Below are positions 43,829 through 52,003 of a DNA stretch of 64,000 nucleotides, in pieces; within the stretch, counting starts at the first letter, position 1; every line of letters begins with the position of its first letter. The DNA is from Roseiarcus sp963764955 (GTDB lineage Bacteria; Pseudomonadota; Alphaproteobacteria; Rhizobiales; Beijerinckiaceae), in contig CAVXVE010000031.1 in the NCBI GenBank assembly GCA_963764955.1, positions 62,001-126,000 on the forward strand, written 5' to 3'. Below the pieces are notes generated by a model. That model searched no databases and was not told the DNA's origin. It was given only the letters and a program-made list of their open reading frames with translations. The translations under genes were made by a program, and so were the position numbers.

Positions 43829-45340
43829 CTAGTCAGCTCTCGGGATCGACACTTCGACGCGCCGGTTTTTCGACTTGTTGGCCTCCGTGTCGTTCGGCGC
43901 GACGGGATTGCCCGGACCCTTCCCCGTCACCACGAGCCGTTCGGCATGCGAGAGGCCGGGTTTCAGCATCGCAGCGACCGACTTGGCGCGCGCCTCGGAG
44001 AGCACGAAATTCGATGGGAAGGCGACGGTGTGAATCGGATCGGTGTCCGTGTAGCCGTCGACATGAATGACGCCCGGCTCGCGGTCGAGCGCGGCGGCGA
44101 TCTTGGCGGCGATCGGGGCGAAGGCTTCGTTGACCTTTGCGCCGCCTGAAGGAAACAGCACCAGATTGCCGATGCGAATGAAGATCGTCGTCGCGGACTG
44201 GTCGGCGCCGACCTTGCCCGCCATGATTTCCTTGGCGAGCGCCGCGCGGATGCGCTCGAGTTGAGTGGACGCCCGGGGCTTCGGATCGGGCGGGGGCTTC
44301 ACGATGGTTTCGCGCGCGATCGTCAATTCCGTCGCCGGATGGATGTCCGCCATCTTCAGCGCGAGCGCCTCGGCGCGGCTCGTGAGGGCGTTGCGCAGAT
44401 AGACGTAGGAGCCAAGCAGGACGACCGCCGCAAGCGCGGCGACAGCCCAGACGGGAACCTGAAGACGGGTGCTCGCGAGCGGCACGTCCTGGCCGCGCCA
44501 GTGCGGCGACAGGTCCTCGATCGTCTTCGGCTGCGCCCGGCGAATGGTCTCGTAAAGATCGCGCCGCAGGCCCTGCGCCGCGCCGGGGCCCCCTGAGGCG
44601 CGGTAGACGCCCTCGAAGCCGAGGCTCAGGCAGGCGTGCATGACTTCGAGCACGCCGAGGTTCACCGCCGGGTTCTGTTTCGCCCGCTCAAGCTCCTTGA
44701 AGAAACGGACGCCGCCCATCCGTTCGTTGAAGAAGCGAACCAGCATGCTGTACTGCGTCCAGGTCCGGCTGTCCGCGGTCGGCAAATTCTGCACGATGTC
44801 GTCGGCGGTGGCGGCGAGCGCGTATTTCGCCGTCTCGATCTGATCGTTCGGGGCGCCGGCCGCGCGCGCGTCGATCTCGAATTGCTCGATCGCCTGCGCG
44901 ACCTGGTCCATGAGCTGGTTCGGCCCGGCGCGCACGAGGGAAGCGCGCAGGCGTCCCAGCATGACGAGCAGCGAGGCGGCCGCGCGCATGAGCGGGCTCG
45001 CAGCCACCGTGACCAGATCGACCGACACATGCGGCGATATCGGCGCCGGCGTCATCGGCGCGGACGTCTCGGGAGCGACGTAGAGGTTGTTCGGCGTCGG
45101 CGGCGCCATCCAGTCGTCCCAGCCCGCTTGCCCCGGCCTCGGGGGCGGCGCGGCCGGGGGAGCGCCTGGCGGGGCCGGGTACGCGACAGGGGGCCTTGGG
45201 CTTGAGGCCGGCGGGGCGCCGCCCTGAGGCGGGCCGGCGGCCGGATCGCCGGAAGGCGAAGGCGGCGTGCGACGTCCAGCGGGATTGGGACGAATGATCG
45301 TCCTGTCGCTGCGGCCGAAGGGATCGTCTTCGGTGGTCAT
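43829..45340 (-). CDS. tssL: T6SS membrane-complex protein TssL (DotU) with C-terminal OmpA domain
   Basis: The ATG at 45340 overlaps the tssK stop (ATGA) and is preferred to an upstream in-frame start at 45364. The product is 503 residues. A Pro/Gly/Ala-rich N-terminal tail of about 75 residues is followed by the DotU domain (LVTVAASPLMRAAASLLVMLGRLRASL, YALAATADDIVQNLPTAD, RFFNERMGGVRFFKELE), a transmembrane helix (VPVWAVAALAAVVLLGSYVYL) and a periplasmic OmpA domain (IHVDGYTDTDPIHTVAFPSNFVLSEARAKSVAAML, NRRVEVSI). It anchors the T6SS to peptidoglycan. Confidence 0.94.
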   Translation of the reverse strand: MTTEDDPFGRSDRTIIRPNPAGRRTPPSPSGDPAAGPPQGGAPPASSPRPPVAYPAPPGAPPAAPPPRPGQAGWDDWMAPPTPNNLYVAPETSAPMTPAPISPHVSVDLVTVAASPLMRAAASLLVMLGRLRASLVRAGPNQLMDQVAQAIEQFEIDARAAGAPNDQIETAKYALAATADDIVQNLPTADSRTWTQYSMLVRFFNERMGGVRFFKELERAKQNPAVNLGVLEVMHACLSLGFEGVYRASGGPGAAQGLRRDLYETIRRAQPKTIEDLSPHWRGQDVPLASTRLQVPVWAVAALAAVVLLGSYVYLRNALTSRAEALALKMADIHPATELTIARETIVKPPPDPKPRASTQLERIRAALAKEIMAGKVGADQSATTIFIRIGNLVLFPSGGAKVNEAFAPIAAKIAAALDREPGVIHVDGYTDTDPIHTVAFPSNFVLSEARAKSVAAMLKPGLSHAERLVVTGKGPGNPVAPNDTEANKSKNRRVEVSIPRAD

Positions 45341-46674
45341 CGCCGGTCTTCCCTCACAGCCCAAAGCTCCATCTGGAGCTCTGGCCAGTCGCCTGCGAAG
45401 TGCATTCCGATAGCTGTGGCCTGGCTGAACTCAGACCACAAAGGCGATGTGCGGTCCAGGTAGAAGTAGACGTGGTCGGTGATCGCGCGGATCTGGGGCG
45501 GAGGCGTCGGCAGATGCACGACCGCGACCCCGGGAAGATGGGCGTGCACGATCTCGTTCATCTTGGTGTTCGGCCCAACCTTGAGGAAGGCGGGCAGGTT
45601 GCGCTGGATTTCGGTCAGTGGCCGGCGCGCCGAAACTTCGAGCACGAAGGTCGCGTTGGCGAACAGCGTGCGGTCCCGGATTGTCGAGACGAACGCATTG
45701 GGCGCGCGCTCGATCAGTTCCAGCCGGATGGCGCGGCGGTCGAGACGGGCGCTGAGGAAATCCTGGATGTCGCGCAGCAGGGGCGTGAACACGCTTTCCA
45801 GATCGTCGTGATTGTAGACGCCATATTCGCGCGCTCGCCGCTCATGCGTGGTGAAGGTCGCCAGTTCGCCGGCGATCCGCAGCAGCGTTTCATAAAGGCG
45901 CTCGGGGTGGACGTATTTCGACAGGCGAAAGTGCTTGAGCGCCGGGATTTCGCGATTGAGGCATTGCAGGATCAGATAGTCCGCGCTCTGCAGGCCGCCG
46001 CCCGCGGTCGGGTCGCTCGCGTATCGCGAAAGCTCATCGAGCTTGTTGCCGATCCAGCCGATGACGCGGTCGAGCCATCCTTCGACGGTCGGATGCGCGG
46101 CGCAGACGAGCACGGGAGGAGCGAACTTCTCGTCGAACACCAGAGTGCGGTCATGCACCTCGACGACGCGCGCGATCGGGAGAGCGACATAACCTGGCTT
46201 CGAAGTCTTGCGGATCTCGTATGCCAGGCGCGGATAGGCGACCTCGATTTCCTCCTCGATGCGGAGGTTCGCGGTGGAATCGATCACCGTCTCGGCGCCC
46301 ACCATGTAGCGGGCGGCGTTTTCCGCCTGCTCGGAGCTGACCTCGCGAAAGTTGTCGGCGCGCGCCGGCATTGTGAGCCAGATCAGCTGGCCGGCGGCCG
46401 TCTCGGGCGTCGTGATGGGCGCGGGAGGCGGACACTCGGAAGGAAAGTCGAAAAGCCCGCCGTCGGGCATGATTCCCGACGCGCGGCGCAGCGCGAACTT
46501 GCTCTGCTGCGCAAGATCCCGGTCGATTTCGAGCGACGCGAATCCCCACGGATATGGCGTCACGTGGCGCGTGCGGCTTTCGAGCGCGTTTTCGAGATAG
46601 CGATCGCTTTGCTGAAGATGGTGCGGCCGAAGAAAGAGGCCCTCCGTCCAATGAACTTTCGCGTTCCATGACAT
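45337..46674 (-). CDS. tssK: T6SS baseplate-membrane connector TssK (ImpJ/VasE)
   Basis: 445 residues starting MSWNAKVHWTEGLFLRPHHLQQSDRYLENALESR, the diagnostic TssK N-terminus, with PYPWGFASLEIDRDLAQQSKFAL following and a C-terminal HLPTPPPQIRAITDHVYFYLDRTSPLWSEFSQATAIGMHFAGDWP. TssK forms trimers linking the baseplate wedge to TssM/TssL. Translationally coupled to tssL. Intact. Confidence 0.95.
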   Translation of the reverse strand: MSWNAKVHWTEGLFLRPHHLQQSDRYLENALESRTRHVTPYPWGFASLEIDRDLAQQSKFALRRASGIMPDGGLFDFPSECPPPAPITTPETAAGQLIWLTMPARADNFREVSSEQAENAARYMVGAETVIDSTANLRIEEEIEVAYPRLAYEIRKTSKPGYVALPIARVVEVHDRTLVFDEKFAPPVLVCAAHPTVEGWLDRVIGWIGNKLDELSRYASDPTAGGGLQSADYLILQCLNREIPALKHFRLSKYVHPERLYETLLRIAGELATFTTHERRAREYGVYNHDDLESVFTPLLRDIQDFLSARLDRRAIRLELIERAPNAFVSTIRDRTLFANATFVLEVSARRPLTEIQRNLPAFLKVGPNTKMNEIVHAHLPGVAVVHLPTPPPQIRAITDHVYFYLDRTSPLWSEFSQATAIGMHFAGDWPELQMELWAVREDRR

Positions 46675-46757
46675 CGGCGCCGCTTCCCCAACTCGATCCC
46701 GTCACACCGCTCCTTCAAAGCCAGCCGATTGCTGGAGCCCCGACAGCGATGATCGCC

Positions 46758-48047
46758 TCAGCCGTTCTTGTCCCGCAGCCTGTCGTACGCCTGGGCGAAC
46801 AAAGCGGTGAACGCCTCAAGGAGACGTCCGTCCGCCCGTTTCGTCTTGGCCCGCCATCGTTCGACGTAGATATCCCACAGTTTCGCCTTCCGCGATGACA
46901 TGAGCGCGCCCAGGCCGCGCTCAGGCTCGATCGAGCGGTCGATCCGATCGGGCGCCAGATCCTCGAACAACGCGTCGAGCGCCCCCTGCATCGCGCCGAA
47001 CGTGAGGATCTGGTGGCTCTTGAGATCGGCGAAAGCGCGCTCAATCGTCTCCCGCGCGTCGAGATAATTGCGCGTGCGCGGGCCGAACATGATGGCGAGC
47101 GCCTCCGCCGGCGAACTCGCGAACTTGAGCGGGTTGTTCTCGACCGCCCGGATCATCGTGCGGTTCGAGGAGCGTATGAGCGCAATCGATTCCGCGCGCG
47201 ACGCCAGCATCTGCGCCAGATGTTCCGTCGTCATCCGGATAAGCGCGCCGATCTCGTCGGCGATTTCGTCCGGATTGCGCGAAGAGAAAACATGCTGGGG
47301 AACGCCGGCCGCCCGGGCGATGCGATCGAGAAGCTCGCGCCCCTGGGCGGCGTCGGCCTGCGGCGCCCTGGGCGTCGGGGCGACTGGCGCCGGGGCGGCT
47401 GGGGGCGGGTCGACGACCGCCGGCCGCGTGGGCGCCGGTTTGCGGGGCTCCGGAACGTTGGGCTCCGGCGGAGGCGGCGGAGCGGAGCTGATCGCGGTCA
47501 GCCAGTCGTCCTCGGATCGCGGCGGGTTCGCCATCGGCGCCGGGGCTGCTTTCGGCGCCTCGAGGAACGAAGCAAAATCGAGAAAATCCGGCGGAGCGTC
47601 GCGCGTCTGCGCCGCCTGGCGCCGGGCGACGGTTTCGGGCGCTGCGGCCTCCCCGACCGGACCCCATACGTCGGCGAGCCCATCGTCGAACGAGGCCGCG
47701 GCCGCCGGAACGGGACCCTGCGCCTTTCGTCCTTCTTCAAGCGAAACGGCGATGAGGTAGGGCCCGATGCCCAGGCGATCTCCGTCCCGCAAGAGGTGCG
47801 GCGCGTCGAGCCGGTATTCGGCGCCGTTGACGAAGGTCCCGTTGGTCGAGACGTCGTGAAGCCAGTATCCGCCGTCTCGATAGCGGATCTCGCAGTGCTT
47901 GCCCGAGACGCTTCGGCTTGGGTCAGGCAAGGTCCAATCGAGGTGCGAATCGCGGCCAAGATCGAGCCCGCGCGCCTTGACCTCGATCCGTACAGGGCCG
48001 CCGTCCGGGAGCCGATCCACGTTTTCGATCGATAGTCGAAGTGTCAT
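46758..48047 (-). CDS. tagH: T6SS FHA-domain protein TagH (Fha/ImpI)
   Basis: 429 residues. The N-terminal FHA domain (residues 1-100) has GRDSHLDWTLPDPSRSVSGKHCEI and WLHDVSTNGTFVNG, the phosphothreonine-binding loops (GR, S-x-x-H-type KH, N-G). A Pro/Ala-rich linker of about 100 residues follows, then the TagH C-terminal domain (DEIGALIRMTTEHLAQMLASRAESIALIRSSNRTMI, NPLKFASSPAEALAIMFGPR). It is the likely phospho-target and receptor of the kinase at 22658. First gene of the minus-strand T6SS operon; 83 bases separate it from tssK. Confidence 0.93.
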   Translation of the reverse strand: MTLRLSIENVDRLPDGGPVRIEVKARGLDLGRDSHLDWTLPDPSRSVSGKHCEIRYRDGGYWLHDVSTNGTFVNGAEYRLDAPHLLRDGDRLGIGPYLIAVSLEEGRKAQGPVPAAAASFDDGLADVWGPVGEAAAPETVARRQAAQTRDAPPDFLDFASFLEAPKAAPAPMANPPRSEDDWLTAISSAPPPPPEPNVPEPRKPAPTRPAVVDPPPAAPAPVAPTPRAPQADAAQGRELLDRIARAAGVPQHVFSSRNPDEIADEIGALIRMTTEHLAQMLASRAESIALIRSSNRTMIRAVENNPLKFASSPAEALAIMFGPRTRNYLDARETIERAFADLKSHQILTFGAMQGALDALFEDLAPDRIDRSIEPERGLGALMSSRKAKLWDIYVERWRAKTKRADGRLLEAFTALFAQAYDRLRDKNG

Positions 48048-48398
48048 CTCGGACGAACGCGCATGATGAGCGACATTATTCCGTCATTTGCATGCAGCCG
48101 CAAGGGTTTATGCGCTCCTTTCGCCGATCGGGACGAACCTATTTTTGGCGGCCGGCCGCGTCGGCGTTCCGCGGCTGGTCAATCGAGCCTCTCGCGTTCT
48201 ACCGCGCGAACCCGACTCAGGATGTGACTTCCATCACAGCGAAAGCCTCCAGACATTGAGATAACCATCCCGTACGAACGCGAAATGCGATAGGAACCTC
48301 GGCGCGATGGGCTCGAGCCGCCGCAGCAAAGCCGCAAGCAGCGCGTTCGTCCAGGCGATCGGCGATAGGGCGGAAGGTGAGGCGAGAGGCGAGGGAGG
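48048..48398. other. Divergent promoter region between tagH and the caspase-like gene
   Basis: About 350 non-coding bases serving both the minus-strand T6SS operon and the plus-strand caspase-like gene. The only clear element is the CRP-type palindrome at 48223-48238. I did not find a convincing -35/-10 pair for either gene. Confidence 0.5.
48223..48238 (+). promoter_or_regulatory. CRP-type site in the tagH/caspase divergent promoter region
   Basis: TGTGACTTCCATCACA has both perfect half-sites of the CRP/FNR-family consensus TGTGA-N6-TCACA. It lies about 175 bases from tagH and 160 from the caspase-like gene. It matches the site at 27856 upstream of tssB, suggesting that both T6SS operons share a CRP-like regulator. 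Confidence 0.6.
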
Positions 48399-50369
48399 AT
48401 GACTAAATTCTTCTGCGTCCTGGCGCGGCTTTCGGTTCCCGCGCGTCTGGCCGTTCTGGTGGCGATCGCCTTCGGCTTCGCTGCATCGGCTTCGCTGGCG
48501 GGCGTATCGGTTGATCAAAAGCGCGTCGCTCTGGTGATCGGGAACGGGGCCTATCAGAACGCCGTTCGTCTCGATAACGCGGTCTTCGACGCAAGAGCGG
48601 TCGCAGACGGTTTCCACAAGCTCGGCTTTCAGGTGGTCGACGGCTACGATCTCGACATCGATGAGATGCGCGAGAAAGTCTCCGAGTTCTCCGCCGCGCT
48701 CGCCGGCGCCCAGTCGGCGGTCATTTACTATGCCGGCCACGGCGTCTCGGTCGATGAGGAGAACTACCTCATCCCGACCGACATCGTCCTGAAAAGTCCG
48801 ACCGACCTTGATCTGAACGCGATCAGCGTCTCGCTCCTGCTCAAGGAAATGAAGCGGGAGGACCGCGTCAACATCGTCATCCTCGACGCCTGCCGCGACA
48901 ATCCGTTCGCGGCGGCGCTGGCGAGGCAAAAGACGCGATCGCTGGTGGTCGAGCGCGGCTTGAGCCCGATCGACGGCGATCTGGCGCGCGGAACATTGAT
49001 CGCCTTCGCCAGCGATCCGAAGAGCACCGCTCTCGACGGGCCGACCGGGCGGCACAGCCCCTTCACGGCGGCGTTCCTCGATCATCTGTTCGATTCCGGA
49101 GTCACCATCGACACGGTGATGAGCCGGGTTCGAAACGAGGTCTGGCAGAACACCGGACACCATCAATTGCCATGGGTCAACACCTCGCTCATCGGCGAGT
49201 ACGAGCTCAACCCGCAGTCTCCGCCGGCGGCGACCGCGGCGGCGGCAGGTCCTGCCGGAACGGCCGTGGACGCGAGGCGGTCGGAGGAGAACCTTCTGTG
49301 GCAATCCGCCGAGCATTCGGACCTGCCGGCCGACTACAGGGCCTACCTCAGCGCCTTTCCCAACGGCTTGTTCGCGCAGATGGCGAAGAACAGGATCGCG
49401 AGCATGGAGAGCGCGAGAACCGCCATGCCGGCCGCGGCGCCGCAAGCCCTCGCCATGAGGGAGCCGACCGGCCCCAGCGAGGACGCCGTTAAAGACAATG
49501 TCGGGACCGTCGACACCGAAAGGGCCTTGAACCTGAGCGAGGCGGACGAGAAGGAGGTTCAGGAGCGTCTGACCGTCATCGACCTCTACAAAGGCCCGGC
49601 GACCGGAATCCTCGATGACGCGACCCGGTCTGCGCTCGGAGAATGGCAGAAGAAGCGAGGCTTCGCGCCCACGTCCTTCCTCGATTCCGCTGAGCTTGCG
49701 GCCCTGAGAGCGGAGAGCGAGAGCGACTATCAGAAATTCCTCGCCGCCGAGCCGGCCGTTCCGGAGAAGCCGCGCCGCGCGCAGGTCGAAACTTCGCCCA
49801 GGCCTCTGGCGAGGCGGGCGGCGAAACCGTCAGAGCGAGAGGCGCCCGCCCGGCGCATTGTCAGGCGGACGAAGCCGAATTGGTCCGAGACCGCCCGGCA
49901 GGCTGCGCCTCCTCCCCCGCCTGCATTCGTTGGCGGGAGCCCCGCATGGAGGCATGCCGCGGGATTGCCGGAGCTGCCGACCGATCCTGGTATGGGCGGG
50001 CGCCCGCCAGGGTTCTGGCTCGGGCTCGAGCGGCGGACTCTTCCGGCCCCACTAGCGCCTTTTGCTCTTGGGTTTACGCGGGGACCGCCCCGACGCGTCT
50101 CCCCCCTTGTGGGGGAGGATCAAGGAAGGGGTCGCGTCGTCCTACGGGACAAGGGAGCAGCGGTGCATTCAATATCTCCTCAGTCGGCCGACCCCCCACC
50201 CCTGCCCGCCCCCACAAGAGGGGGCGGGGGCGCTAACGCCATCGATTCTACCGAAATGCAGCCGGCCCTAAGTCATGATCGAGGCGGAGCTGTTGAGCCC
50301 GCAGGAAGGCCCGCGATCGGGACCCCTTGCTGTCCAGGCCTGATCCGACAAGTTATACATTATAGTTAA
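48399..50369 (+). CDS. Caspase-like (peptidase C14) protein with peptidoglycan-binding-like C-terminal region; tail probably an artefact
   Basis: A signal peptide (about 1-34) leads into a caspase-like domain: KRVALVIGNGAYQNAVRLDNAVFDARAVA, catalytic His in AVIYYAGHGVSVDEENYLIP and Cys in VILDACRDNPFAAAL. The C-terminal half has a short EF-hand-free spacer and a PG-binding-1-like segment (VIDLYKGPATGILDDATRSALGEWQKKRGF), then a basic/proline-rich tail. As read, the frame runs through an intergenic repeat to 50369. At 50036 GACTC is followed by TT; removing one T gives a stop at 50053, before the repeat, and a 551-residue protein. I judge that end (50055) more likely. Next to the T6SS it could be an effector, a housekeeping metacaspase or unrelated. 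Confidence 0.82.
   Translation: MTKFFCVLARLSVPARLAVLVAIAFGFAASASLAGVSVDQKRVALVIGNGAYQNAVRLDNAVFDARAVADGFHKLGFQVVDGYDLDIDEMREKVSEFSAALAGAQSAVIYYAGHGVSVDEENYLIPTDIVLKSPTDLDLNAISVSLLLKEMKREDRVNIVILDACRDNPFAAALARQKTRSLVVERGLSPIDGDLARGTLIAFASDPKSTALDGPTGRHSPFTAAFLDHLFDSGVTIDTVMSRVRNEVWQNTGHHQLPWVNTSLIGEYELNPQSPPAATAAAAGPAGTAVDARRSEENLLWQSAEHSDLPADYRAYLSAFPNGLFAQMAKNRIASMESARTAMPAAAPQALAMREPTGPSEDAVKDNVGTVDTERALNLSEADEKEVQERLTVIDLYKGPATGILDDATRSALGEWQKKRGFAPTSFLDSAELAALRAESESDYQKFLAAEPAVPEKPRRAQVETSPRPLARRAAKPSEREAPARRIVRRTKPNWSETARQAAPPPPPAFVGGSPAWRHAAGLPELPTDPGMGGRPPGFWLGLERRTLPAPLAPFALGFTRGPPRRVSPLVGEDQGRGRVVLRDKGAAVHSISPQSADPPPLPAPTRGGGGANAIDSTEMQPALSHDRGGAVEPAGRPAIGTPCCPGLIRQVIHYS
50095..50260 (+). 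repeat. Interspersed intergenic repeat, copy A
   Basis: A sequence of about 165 bases with near-palindromic termini (CCCCCCTTGTGGGGGAGG and CGCCCCCACAAGAGGGGGCGGG). It is clearly homologous, in inverted orientation, to 37232-37440. It lies downstream of the probable true end of the caspase-like gene. The stretch 50261-50525 to metZ contains nothing else that I recognise. Confidence 0.7.
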
Positions 50370-50525
50370 GTTATAGTTGAGCGGGCGGGAAGCCGGATTT
50401 GAAAATGGCGAAACGAACCCAATTCGCTTAGCTGGCCGCCCCACGCGCGGCGCGGAACTAAACGGGGTCGGAAGTCCCTGAAATCATTAGGGGGCGCCGG
50501 TAAAAATGCCGGTAGAGCCCGCATC

Positions 50526-51755
50526 CTACTCCGCGGCGTGCCGGCGCGGCGCCGACGCCTTGTCGAGCGCCTGGCCCAGATCTTCGATGAGATCGTCGAC
50601 GTCCTCGAGGCCGACCGACAGTCGCAGCAGGCCGGGCGCGATGCCGAGCGCCGCCCGCTGCTCCGGCTTGAGCCGCTGGTGCGTGGTCGTCTCCGGATGG
50701 GTGACGAGGCTTTTCGCGTCGCCGAGATTGTTGGAGATGCCGATGATGGTGAAAGCGTTGGCGACCTTGAACGCCGCCGCCTTGCCGCCGGCGACCTCGA
50801 ACGCCACGATCGTGCCGCCGCCCTCCATCTGGCGCTTGGCGAGCGCCGCCTGCGGATGATCGGCGCGGCCGGGATAGAGCGTGCGCTTGACCGCCGGATG
50901 CCGGCTGAGGAAATCCGCGATTCTGCCCGCGCTTCGCATCTGCGCGGCGACGCGGACGGGCAGGGTCTCGAGCGACTTCAGCAGCGTCCAGGCGTTGAAC
51001 GGCGATAGGCACGGACCAGTCTGGCGAAGGAAATTATGGATGTGGTCGGCGATGAATTTCTCGCTTCCCAGGATGATTCCGCCGAGCACGCGTCCCTGGC
51101 CGTCTATGTGCTTGGTGGCCGAATAGACGACGCAATCGGCGCCGAGCTTCATCGGATGCTGAAGCAGGGGCGTGGCGAACACGTTGTCGACCACGAGCGT
51201 CGCGCCGGCGCCATGCATGATCTCGGCGACGCCTGCGATGTCGACGAGTTCGAGCGTCGGATTGGTCGGCAACTCGAGGAACGCGGTCTTGGTGTTCGGG
51301 CGCAGAGCCGCCCGCCATTCATCGAGATTGGCGCCGTCGACCAGGGTCGAGGCGACGCCGAAGCGGGGCAGCAGATCCTCGACCACATAGAGACATGAAC
51401 CGAAGAGCGCCCGCGCGGCGACGATATGGTCGCCGGCCTTGAGCTGGCCCATCATGGCCGCGGTGACGGCGGCCATCCCGCTTGCGGTCGCGCGCGCGGC
51501 CTCCGCGCCCTCGATCAGCGCCATACGCTTCTCGAACATCGAGACCGTCGGGTTGGCGAAGCGCGAATAGATGAAGCCCGGATCGTCGCCCTTGAAGCGC
51601 GCCTCCGCAAGCTCCATCGTGTCGTAGAGATAGCCCTGGGTGAGAAACAGGGCTTCCGATGTCTCCTCGAAGGAGGAGCGCAGCGATCCGCCATGGATCA
51701 ATTGCGTCGCCGGCCTCAGGGTCTTGGGATCTCGGGATTTACGTGGGCTCGTCAT
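50526..51755 (-). CDS. metZ: O-succinylhomoserine sulfhydrylase MetZ
   Basis: The ATG at 51755 (MTSPRKSRDPKTLRPATQLIHGG) is used; a TTG two codons upstream is in frame. The product has 409 residues with the Cys/Met-metabolism PLP-enzyme fold: YSRFANPTVSMFEKRMALIEGAEAARATASGMAAV, the PLP Lys in VVYSATKHIDGQGRVLGG (about residue 215), and LRLSVGLEDVDDLIEDL. It makes homocysteine from O-succinylhomoserine and sulfide. The SAM-II riboswitch in its leader supports assignment to methionine synthesis. Intact. Confidence 0.95.
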   Translation of the reverse strand: MTSPRKSRDPKTLRPATQLIHGGSLRSSFEETSEALFLTQGYLYDTMELAEARFKGDDPGFIYSRFANPTVSMFEKRMALIEGAEAARATASGMAAVTAAMMGQLKAGDHIVAARALFGSCLYVVEDLLPRFGVASTLVDGANLDEWRAALRPNTKTAFLELPTNPTLELVDIAGVAEIMHGAGATLVVDNVFATPLLQHPMKLGADCVVYSATKHIDGQGRVLGGIILGSEKFIADHIHNFLRQTGPCLSPFNAWTLLKSLETLPVRVAAQMRSAGRIADFLSRHPAVKRTLYPGRADHPQAALAKRQMEGGGTIVAFEVAGGKAAAFKVANAFTIIGISNNLGDAKSLVTHPETTTHQRLKPEQRAALGIAPGLLRLSVGLEDVDDLIEDLGQALDKASAPRRHAAE

Positions 51756-51825
51756 CTTCAAGGCCTCTGCGCCGACGGCGCCTGATGGGCTTTAAGACGA
51801 GGCGGCGGTTTGAATGCGCCCCGAT

Positions 51826-51881
51826 CTTTTAGCCCGGTGTTTAACGTGGCGGCAAGCCGATCGGCTCAAATGACCACGGGA
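51826..51881 (-). ncRNA. SAM-II riboswitch in the metZ leader
   Basis: Read on the minus strand from about 51881: CCGTGGTCATTTGAGCC, then GATCGGCTTGC, CGCCACGTTAAACA and GGGCTAAAA. These are the SAM-II (metA-type) signature segments: P1 formed by CGTGG and CCACG, the TTTGAG and GTTAAA strands, and the pseudoknot partner GCTAAA. SAM-II is known upstream of met genes in alphaproteobacteria and represses translation when S-adenosylmethionine binds. About 70 bases separate it from the metZ ATG. Confidence 0.88.
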
Positions 51882-51889
51882 GGAATTTC

Positions 51890-51919
51890 GCATTAGCGCG
51901 CGCGAAGCCTTGGCGTCAA
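51890..51919 (-). promoter_or_regulatory. Probable metZ promoter directly upstream of the SAM-II riboswitch
   Basis: On the minus strand TTGACG (complement of 51914-51919), an 18-base spacer and TAATGC (complement of 51890-51895) predict a transcript starting around 51883, just before riboswitch stem P1. The -35 box lies within the tandem repeat at 51908-51960, so TTGACGCCA is present more than once. Motif match only. Confidence 0.5.
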
Positions 51920-51960
51920 GGCCAACTCCTGGCGTCAAGGCCAAGTCTTGGCTTAAAGGC
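51908..51960 (+). repeat. Tandem repeat of about 18-20 bp between metZ and dcd
   Basis: Two near-identical units, TTGGCGTCAAGGCCAACTC and CTGGCGTCAAGGCCAAGTC, and a third decayed unit TTGGCTTAAAGGC. Each unit contains a small inverted repeat (CCTTG...CAAGG) and, on the minus strand, TTGACGCCA, which overlaps the metZ -35 box. Confidence 0.7.
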
Positions 51961-52003
51961 GAGGGGGCGCTAACAACGCCGGACCGCCCTTTGAGGCCAA
52001 AGC

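Noticed and set aside
50458..51012. Short minus-strand frame overlapping the end of metZ
   Set aside because: It is metZ read in another phase with Arg/Gly/Ala-rich sequence and no domain.
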